Assembly (NCBI RefSeq): GCF_016653465.1 | Contig: NZ_NHSQ01000151.1 | Span: 1 to 64,000, forward strand | Length of the DNA stretch: 64,000 nucleotides | Reading direction: 5' to 3' | Source of the DNA: Thiocystis minor | GTDB lineage: Bacteria; Pseudomonadota; Gammaproteobacteria; Chromatiales; Chromatiaceae | Shown here: positions 58,465-64,000 of the stretch, piece after piece | Position numbering within the stretch: the first letter of the stretch is position 1 | Layout of the letters: each line of letters begins with the position of its first letter | Made by a program: the position numbers and the translations under genes | The notes under the pieces: generated by a model | Seen by the model: only the letters and a program-made list of their open reading frames with translations | The model's database searches: none | Told to the model about the DNA's origin: nothing

Positions 58465-59741
58465 GCGAGCTGACACTCGAACGGGGCCTAGCGGCCTTTC
58501 GCGCCGAGATCGACGCGCCAACTGCGGCCTTCTTTTCAAGCTGCGTGCATTGCGGGATCTGCGCTCAGTCCTGCCCTTTCTATCTGGAGACCGGCGATCC
58601 CAAGTACACGCCGATCCTGAAGCTCGAACCCTTGCGCCTGGTCTGGGAAAACGAATTCACCCTCTGGGGCAAGCTCAAGGGGCTGTTCGGACTCCAGCAG
58701 AAAGTGACCGATGAGATGCTGGCCGAGTGGGAAGAACTGCTCTACGACTCCTGCTCCATGTGCGGACGCTGCTCGCTGGTCTGTCCGGTCGGTAACGACC
58801 TGGCCTATATGATCCGCAAATCGCGCGAGGGCATGGTCCAGTCGGGACATGCGCCGGAAGGTCTGATCGCCGCCTCGGTGCGCGCCATTCAAACCGGCAG
58901 CCCCATGGGCCTGCAATGGAAAACGCTGGCGGTCCAGATCAAGCATGTCGAGGACAGCACGGGGATGGAAGTCCCGGTCGACAAGGCCGGCGTCGACTAT
59001 CTGGTCCTGCTCTCGTCGATGGAGATCATCAACTTCCCCGAGTACCTGGAAGCCATCGCCAAGATCTTCGACCATGCCGGGGTGACCTGGACCCTGTCGA
59101 CGCAGTGCTTCGAGGCCACCAACGCCGGCATCCAGATCGGCAACAAGGACATTGCCGCCCAGTTGGTCGAACGGGTCGTGGCCGCTGCCGAGAAACTCAA
59201 GGTGGCGAATGTGATCAGCCCCGAGTGCGGTCACGCCTACACCGCGATCCGCTGGGAGGGGCCGAATCTGATCGGGCGTCCTTATCCCTTCCGAGTCTTC
59301 CACATCATCGAGGTGCTGGACGAACTGCGCGCCGCCGGGCGCATCCAGACCGAGGGCATGGAAAGCGATCGGTTGTCGATGCACGATCCCTGCAACCTGG
59401 CGCGCAAGAGCGGCGTTATTCAGCAGCAGCGCAATCTGATGAATCTGGTCGCCGACAACTTCGTCGAGCTGAAGGAGCACGGCAAATTCCAGTGGTGCTG
59501 CGGCGCGGGCGGCGGCGTGAGTTCCAACGAACGCGCCGAGCCGCTCAAGTTGGCGGCATTCAAGCGCAAGAAGGCGCAGATCGAGGAGGTCGCGCCGGAG
59601 CGCATGGTGACCATGTGCGCCACCTGCCGCACCCAGCTCGAAGAGGGCCTGGAAGAGTTCAACATGGAGATCCCGGTGGTCGGTCTGACCGAAATGATTG
59701 CCGACCATCTGGTCGAGAAAGAGGCACGCGAACATGAGTGA
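58461..59741 (+). CDS. isp2: Isp2, DsrK/HdrD-like iron-sulfur protein
   Basis: A 426-residue cytoplasmic Fe-S protein. Two [4Fe-4S] motifs are present: CVHCGICAQSCPFY (C28-C38) and CSMCGRCSLVCPVG. Two CCG (cysteine-rich) domains carry HDPCNLARK, WCCGAGGG and MCATCRTQL, as in heterodisulfide reductase HdrD and DsrK. The start overlaps isp1 (ATGA). The much longer upstream open frame is only a shadow of hydS and isp1. It likely connects hydrogenase electrons to a thiol/disulfide or sulfur partner. The protein ends eight bases inside hydL. Confidence 0.92.
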   Translation: MSELTLERGLAAFRAEIDAPTAAFFSSCVHCGICAQSCPFYLETGDPKYTPILKLEPLRLVWENEFTLWGKLKGLFGLQQKVTDEMLAEWEELLYDSCSMCGRCSLVCPVGNDLAYMIRKSREGMVQSGHAPEGLIAASVRAIQTGSPMGLQWKTLAVQIKHVEDSTGMEVPVDKAGVDYLVLLSSMEIINFPEYLEAIAKIFDHAGVTWTLSTQCFEATNAGIQIGNKDIAAQLVERVVAAAEKLKVANVISPECGHAYTAIRWEGPNLIGRPYPFRVFHIIEVLDELRAAGRIQTEGMESDRLSMHDPCNLARKSGVIQQQRNLMNLVADNFVELKEHGKFQWCCGAGGGVSSNERAEPLKLAAFKRKKAQIEEVAPERMVTMCATCRTQLEEGLEEFNMEIPVVGLTEMIADHLVEKEAREHE

Positions 59742-61464
59742 ACGACTCGTCGTCGACCCGATTACCCGCATCGAGGGCCATCTGCGCATCGAGGCCCAGA
59801 TGGACGGCGCCAACATCGCCCAAGCCTATAGCTCGGGCACCTCGGTGCGCGGGGTCGAGACCATCCTCAAGGGTCGCGACCCTCGCGACGCCTGGGCCTT
59901 CGCCCAGCGTATCTGCGGTGTCTGTACCCTGGTCCACGGCATCGCCTCGGTGCGATCGGTGGAAGACGCGCTCAAGATCGAACTGCCGGCCAACGCCCAG
60001 TTGATCCGCAATCTGATGATCGGCGCCCAGTATGTGCACGATCACGTCATGCACTTCTACCATCTGCATGCGCTGGACTGGGTGGACGTGGTCAGCGCAC
60101 TGAGCGCCGATCCCAAGGCAACGTCGGCGCTCGCGCAATCCATCAGCGCCTGGCCCAAATCCTCGCCCGGCTATTTCGCCGACACCCAGAAGCGGATCAA
60201 GACCTTCGTCGAATCCGGCCAGCTCGGGATCTTCGCCAACGGCTATTGGGGGCATCCGGCCTACAAGCTGCCGCCCGAGGCGAACCTGATGGCGGTGGCC
60301 CATTATCTGGAGGCGCTCGCCTGGCAGCGCGATGCGGCGAAGCTGCACGCCATTTTCGGCGGCAAGAACCCGCATCCGAACTTCGTCGTCGGCGGCGTCG
60401 CCTGCCCGATCGATCTCGAATCGGACTCGGCCATCAACGCCAAGCGGTTCGCGGAAATCCAGAACATCATCCAATCCATGCAGACCTTCGTGGATCAGGT
60501 CTATGTCCCGGACACCCTCGCCATCGCCGGTTTCTACAAGGACTGGGGCAGTCGCGGCGAAGGGCTGGGCAATTTCCTCTGTTATGGCGACCTGCCCGGC
60601 AGCGGCTTCATGGACCCCGCGACCTTCCTCTTCCCACGCGGGGTGATCTTGAATCGCGATCTCTCGACGATCCACGAAGTCGATCTCCATGACGCGAGCC
60701 AGATTCAGGAGTTCGTCGCCCACTCCTGGTACGACTATGCCGACGGCAAGGCGCGGGGACTGCACCCCTACGACGGTGAAACCAAGCTGGAATACGACGC
60801 CCGCGGCGGCGTCAAACCGCCTTACGCCCAACTGGATGTCAACGACGGTTATTCCTGGATCAAGGCCCCGCGCTGGAAGGGTCAGGCGGTCGAGGTCGGT
60901 CCGCTGGCGCGCGTCCTGCTGCTCTACGCCAATGGCCACGCGCAGACCAAGGAGCTGGTCGAGATGACCCTGTCGACGCTCGATCTGCCGGTGGAAGCAT
61001 TGTTCTCGACCTTGGGTCGCACCGCCGCCCGCACCCTGGAAACCAAGGTGATGGTCGACGCCATGCAGGGCTGGCAAGACGCGCTGATCGCCAATATCAA
61101 GGCTGGCGACACCCGAACCTTCAACGACACCCTCTGGGATCCATCCACCTGGCCTTCCGAGGCACGAGGCGCCGGCTACATGGAAGCTCCTCGCGGCGCC
61201 CTGGGGCACTGGATCGTCATCAAGGACGGCAAGATCGACAACTATCAGGCCGTGGTGCCCTCGACCTGGAACGCCGGACCGCGCGACCCGAGCGATCAGG
61301 CCGGTGCCTACGAAGCGGCGTTACAGGACAACCACCAGTTGGTCGACGTCAAGCAGCCGATCGAGGTTCTGCGCACCATTCACTCCTTCGACCCTTGCAT
61401 CGCCTGCGCAGTGCATCTCAGCGATCCGGAGACCGGTGAACAACTGCGCATCAAGGTAACCTAG
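59734..61464 (+). CDS. hydL: [NiFe] hydrogenase large subunit HydL/HynL
   Basis: A 576-residue catalytic subunit containing the NiFe(CN)2CO site. N-terminal motif L1 has C61 and C64 in RICGVCTLVHG, and C-terminal motif L2 has C555 and C558 in DPCIACAVH. A specific endopeptidase should cleave after H561, removing 15 residues (LSDPETGEQLRIKVT). No endopeptidase gene is in the window directly after it. The start (MSERLVVDPITRIEGH) overlaps isp2 by eight bases. With HydS it oxidises H2 or reduces protons at the membrane. Confidence 0.96.
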   Translation: MSERLVVDPITRIEGHLRIEAQMDGANIAQAYSSGTSVRGVETILKGRDPRDAWAFAQRICGVCTLVHGIASVRSVEDALKIELPANAQLIRNLMIGAQYVHDHVMHFYHLHALDWVDVVSALSADPKATSALAQSISAWPKSSPGYFADTQKRIKTFVESGQLGIFANGYWGHPAYKLPPEANLMAVAHYLEALAWQRDAAKLHAIFGGKNPHPNFVVGGVACPIDLESDSAINAKRFAEIQNIIQSMQTFVDQVYVPDTLAIAGFYKDWGSRGEGLGNFLCYGDLPGSGFMDPATFLFPRGVILNRDLSTIHEVDLHDASQIQEFVAHSWYDYADGKARGLHPYDGETKLEYDARGGVKPPYAQLDVNDGYSWIKAPRWKGQAVEVGPLARVLLLYANGHAQTKELVEMTLSTLDLPVEALFSTLGRTAARTLETKVMVDAMQGWQDALIANIKAGDTRTFNDTLWDPSTWPSEARGAGYMEAPRGALGHWIVIKDGKIDNYQAVVPSTWNAGPRDPSDQAGAYEAALQDNHQLVDVKQPIEVLRTIHSFDPCIACAVHLSDPETGEQLRIKVT

Positions 61465-61788
61465 TGCAACTGTGCGAAAGTCCCAAGACTGTCTCAGGTC
61501 GTTGTCGTGGTCTCGACATGGCGAATAATCGACAACGACAACGACAACGACAACGAGAAGGCCCTGGTCTCGGAACTTGAGCAGTTAAGCGCTAGCTGAC
61601 CGCACAGGGGCTCGATTATCCAACCAAGAGTCGCCAGAGATAGAACAAAGGATTTTTCAGAGCGATTGCTGGCCCCCGATCATCGACAGGCGGCAACTCT
61701 TCAGGTACGTTCGTCGCCACCTCAAGATGACGCCGACGTCTTCCCGCCCGCCGTCGCGGGGGATGCCTGGCGATGACTACCCGGACCG
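61465..61788. other. Intergenic region after hydL
   Basis: A stretch of 324 bases without a supported gene. It contains the CGACAA tandem repeat, preceded by its near-complement (CGTTGTCGT, 61500-61508), which could fold with it into a long-loop hairpin acting as an operon end. The minus-strand frame across it shows no protein family. Confidence 0.6.
61530..61559 (+). repeat. Hexamer repeat (CGACAA)4 plus one degenerate copy
   Basis: Four perfect CGACAA units (61530-61553) and one CGAGAA (61554-61559), 65 bases after the hydL stop codon. Confidence 0.9.
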
Positions 61789-63342
61789 ATGACGTTGCAA
61801 CCAAAACCTCTCGCCTCCCGTTCGACCCTGTTGGACGTCTGGGACCTCCGCTGGCCTGAGCGGCGTTTGCTTCTGCTGTGTCTGCTTTGCATGACGCTGG
61901 GATTTCTGATGGTGCTGAGTTCCGGTCTGGCCGCCGGGCGTCCGCTCCGCCCGCCGGATCTTCTGCCGCTGTTCGTCTACGCAATTTCTCTGCTCGTCAT
62001 GCATCTGAGCCTGGTGGCGGTCCGGTTTCAGGGCGATCAGATCCTGCTCGCGACCCTCGCCTTTCTCTCGGGCTTCGGTCTGCTGGCCCAGTACCGCATG
62101 GGTGCCTTCGACACCAGCGATCTTGCGGGACCGGGCCTTTTTCTGTTCCCGCTTGGCGTTCTCCTGATGTTGACCGCCTGCGTCGCCCTGATGCACGGGC
62201 GCTATGAACGGCTCGCCGCCGGTCTCTGGATCTGGGGCGGACTCTCGCTGGCCCTGGTGGTGGTGCTCCTGTTGATCGGACAGCGTTATCGGGGCGCCGT
62301 CTATGGGGCCGGGCTCATCACGCCGACCGAACTGCTCAAGGTGACCGTGGTGCTCTTTCTGGCAAGCTTCATCGACCGCCATGCCAAGCCGCTGAGCAAC
62401 TGGGGCAAGGGCTTTCCCCGCCCGCCGCTGCGCGATCTGCTGCCGCTCTTGGGCTTCCTGGCGGTGCTCGCCGGACTGCTCCTGTTCCAACGCGACCTGG
62501 GGATGCTCGTCATCCTCGGCGTGACCCTGCTCGTCATGCTGTTCGTCGGTACCGGGCGGATCGGTTATCTGGTCCTCGGCGGCCTGGGCGCCGCCGGGCT
62601 GGGCGCTCTGGTTCTGACGTTCTTCTCGCACGGACAAAGCCGCATCGCGGCTTGGCAGTCCCCCTTCGACGATCCGACCGGCAACAGTTGGCAGATCCTA
62701 CAGGGGCTGTCCGGGATGTATTCGGGCGGACTCTGGGGCGAGGGTTTCGGTCGGGGCAACCCGGAATACACCCCAATCGCGCAGTCGGACTTCATCTATT
62801 CGGTGATCGGCGAGGAGCTTGGTTTCGTCGGCTGCACGCTGGTGGTGGTCTTCTTCCTGATCTTCTTCAGCCGCGGACTGGGGATCGCGGACCAGACGCG
62901 CTCGTCCTTCGGGAAGCTGGTGACGGTCGGGCTGGTCAGCGTGCTCGCCACCCAGACCTTTCTGAACCTCGGCGGCGTGACTAAGTTCATCCCGCTGACC
63001 GGCATCACGCTGCCCTTCATCAGTCACGGCGGAAGCAGTCTGCTGACGGGCTTCATCAGCCTGGGCCTGATCCTGGCCATCTCCGAGTCGGCTCCAGGAT
63101 CCGCGCGCCGGCCGACCGTCGCACCGAAGCGCGCTCGGGCCGGGGCGGAGGCGCCCCGTCAAAAGGCGCCCCGGCGTCGGGTCCGGGATGCCGATCCCGA
63201 GCTGCATTCCGATCCGTTTCCGGGAGAGGAGGAAATCGCGCCGGCTCTCCGGCCAGACGCCCGCGCTTCCGGAAGGGCCACGCTCCGGCGGACGACTGGC
63301 CGGAAAAAACCCGTGGCGCGCTCCAAGGATCCGCTGGACTGA
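61789..63342 (+). CDS. SEDS-family protein (FtsW/RodA type)
   Basis: A 517-residue polytopic membrane protein with about ten helices (first at about 28-48). SEDS glycosyltransferases polymerise lipid II into peptidoglycan. The hallmark C-terminal region reads GGVTKFIPLTGITLPFISHG followed by GSSLL, and SDFIYSVIGEELGFVG is also typical. The N-terminus is atypical for RodA or FtsW, and a basic, proline/arginine-rich tail of about 90 residues follows the last helix. No penicillin-binding protein gene is adjacent. It may be an additional SEDS protein. lpxH begins two bases after its stop. Confidence 0.85.
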   Translation: MTLQPKPLASRSTLLDVWDLRWPERRLLLLCLLCMTLGFLMVLSSGLAAGRPLRPPDLLPLFVYAISLLVMHLSLVAVRFQGDQILLATLAFLSGFGLLAQYRMGAFDTSDLAGPGLFLFPLGVLLMLTACVALMHGRYERLAAGLWIWGGLSLALVVVLLLIGQRYRGAVYGAGLITPTELLKVTVVLFLASFIDRHAKPLSNWGKGFPRPPLRDLLPLLGFLAVLAGLLLFQRDLGMLVILGVTLLVMLFVGTGRIGYLVLGGLGAAGLGALVLTFFSHGQSRIAAWQSPFDDPTGNSWQILQGLSGMYSGGLWGEGFGRGNPEYTPIAQSDFIYSVIGEELGFVGCTLVVVFFLIFFSRGLGIADQTRSSFGKLVTVGLVSVLATQTFLNLGGVTKFIPLTGITLPFISHGGSSLLTGFISLGLILAISESAPGSARRPTVAPKRARAGAEAPRQKAPRRRVRDADPELHSDPFPGEEEIAPALRPDARASGRATLRRTTGRKKPVARSKDPLD

Positions 63343-63344
63343 GG

Positions 63345-64000
63345 ATGGAAACACTCTTCATCTCCGACCTTCATCTCTCGCCGGAGCGCCCGGCCACCGT
63401 CGATCTCCTGCTGCGCTTTCTGGCTGGCCGCGCCCGTCGCGCCCAATGCCTGTACATCCTCGGCGATCTCTTCGACGCTTGGATCGGGGACGACGACGAG
63501 ACGCCGATGAACCTCCAGGTCCGCGCGGCCTTGCGCGCACTGACCGCCTCTGGCGTCGCGTGCGCGCTGATGCACGGCAACCGCGATTTTCTCCTCGGGC
63601 GCGCCTTCTTTCGGGACACCGGCTGCCAGCGTTTAACCGATCCGACCCTGACCCGCTTCGACGGCGAGCCGACGCTGCTGATGCACGGCGATCTGCTCTG
63701 CACCGACGATCCGGCCTATCAGAAATTTCGACGCCGGGTCCGCAATCCGCTGGTGCAGCGACTCTTTCTCTGGAAATCCCTGGCGAACCGCCGGGCGCTC
63801 GCCGCCGAGTATCGTCGCAAGAGTGGCGCCGCCAACGCGGTCAAACCCGAAGGGATCATGGACGTGAATCAACAGGCGGTCATCGCGGTTCTCCGGCGCT
63901 ACGGGGCCGTTCGGCTCATCCACGGGCATACGCACCGGCCCGACGAGCATTCGATCCGGATCGACGGACGGCAGGCGACCCGCTCGGTGCTTGCCGAATG
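63345..64000 (+). CDS. lpxH: UDP-2,3-diacylglucosamine pyrophosphatase LpxH (3' end outside window)
   Basis: The first 218 codons of LpxH, which cleaves UDP-2,3-diacylglucosamine to lipid X in lipid A synthesis. Metallophosphoesterase ligands are in place: D8 and H10 (FISDLHLS), D41 (LGDLFDAWIGDD), N79 (MHGNRDFLLG), TLLMHGDLLC and IHGHTHRPDEHSI. The window ends shortly before the expected stop codon, as the family is about 240 residues. It starts two bases after the SEDS gene, so they share a transcript. Confidence 0.93.
   Translation, partial: METLFISDLHLSPERPATVDLLLRFLAGRARRAQCLYILGDLFDAWIGDDDETPMNLQVRAALRALTASGVACALMHGNRDFLLGRAFFRDTGCQRLTDPTLTRFDGEPTLLMHGDLLCTDDPAYQKFRRRVRNPLVQRLFLWKSLANRRALAAEYRRKSGAANAVKPEGIMDVNQQAVIAVLRRYGAVRLIHGHTHRPDEHSIRIDGRQATRSVLAE

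Overview
The window is chromosomal DNA of high G+C content from a gammaproteobacterium, most likely a purple sulfur bacterium of the family Chromatiaceae. The best evidence is a membrane-bound [NiFe] hydrogenase whose two subunit genes are separated by isp1 and isp2 (hydS-isp1-isp2-hydL, 56696-61464), an arrangement described in Thiocapsa roseopersicina and Allochromatium. A DsrC/TusE-family protein and ordinary gammaproteobacterial housekeeping genes (rlmB, rnr, degQ-like, srkA, cobD/cbiB, lpxH) agree with this. No species can be named from the sequence alone.

Layout. 1-4760: a small accessory zone with toxin-antitoxin pairs and relics (antitoxin/PIN relic, HigB/HigA-like pair, DUF433/DUF5615 pair, HNH-nuclease relic), a diguanylate cyclase and an AhpD-like protein. 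4811-14526: a large transglutaminase/DUF2126 protein, two transposase relics and a double-length UvrA. 14753-17114: a Spy/LTXXQ-type periplasmic protein and an unusual membrane receptor with an AlbA_2 (Schlafen-type) output domain. 17199-29836: a chemosensory cluster on the minus strand, read in the order double-tip soluble MCP, triple-CheW, CheB, HEAT protein, CheR, CheY, CheA, small STAS-like protein, CheY, membrane MCP, ParA. It is interrupted between cheB and the HEAT gene by a frameshifted four-helix-bundle gene and a 13-copy heptamer repeat. 30217-36095: PH-domain and small membrane proteins, rlmB, rnr, tRNA-Leu(CAG) and a DegQ-type protease. 36153-40627: a glycan block (AlgD-like dehydrogenase, heparinase-like lyase, glycosyltransferase). 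40711-46387: a five-gene Hsp70 operon (TPR-like protein, HPD-less J protein, GrpE-like, Hsp70, zinc ribbon). 46564-48236: a CWC zinc protein, a cytochrome c relic and cobD/cbiB.

48432-52591 is a convergent four-gene block: a ParA/TraL-like ATPase, two single-pass membrane proteins of unknown function, and a ParA ATPase fused through one membrane helix to a SPOR domain. This is the best candidate here for an undescribed system. 52749-56679 holds a metallophosphoesterase, srkA, a DsrC-like protein with altered C-terminal cysteines, an unknown protein and a HupH/HyaF C-terminal-domain protein leading into the hydrogenase operon. The window ends with a SEDS protein (FtsW/RodA type) and the first part of lpxH.

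A palindromic element (core ACCGCGTCC, with the reverse partner GGACGCG) recurs at 3' ends of several minus-strand genes, often beginning at the TAA stop codon. Start codons were moved inward from the longest reading frame wherever a ribosome binding site, family length or overlap with a neighbour supported it; each entry says so.
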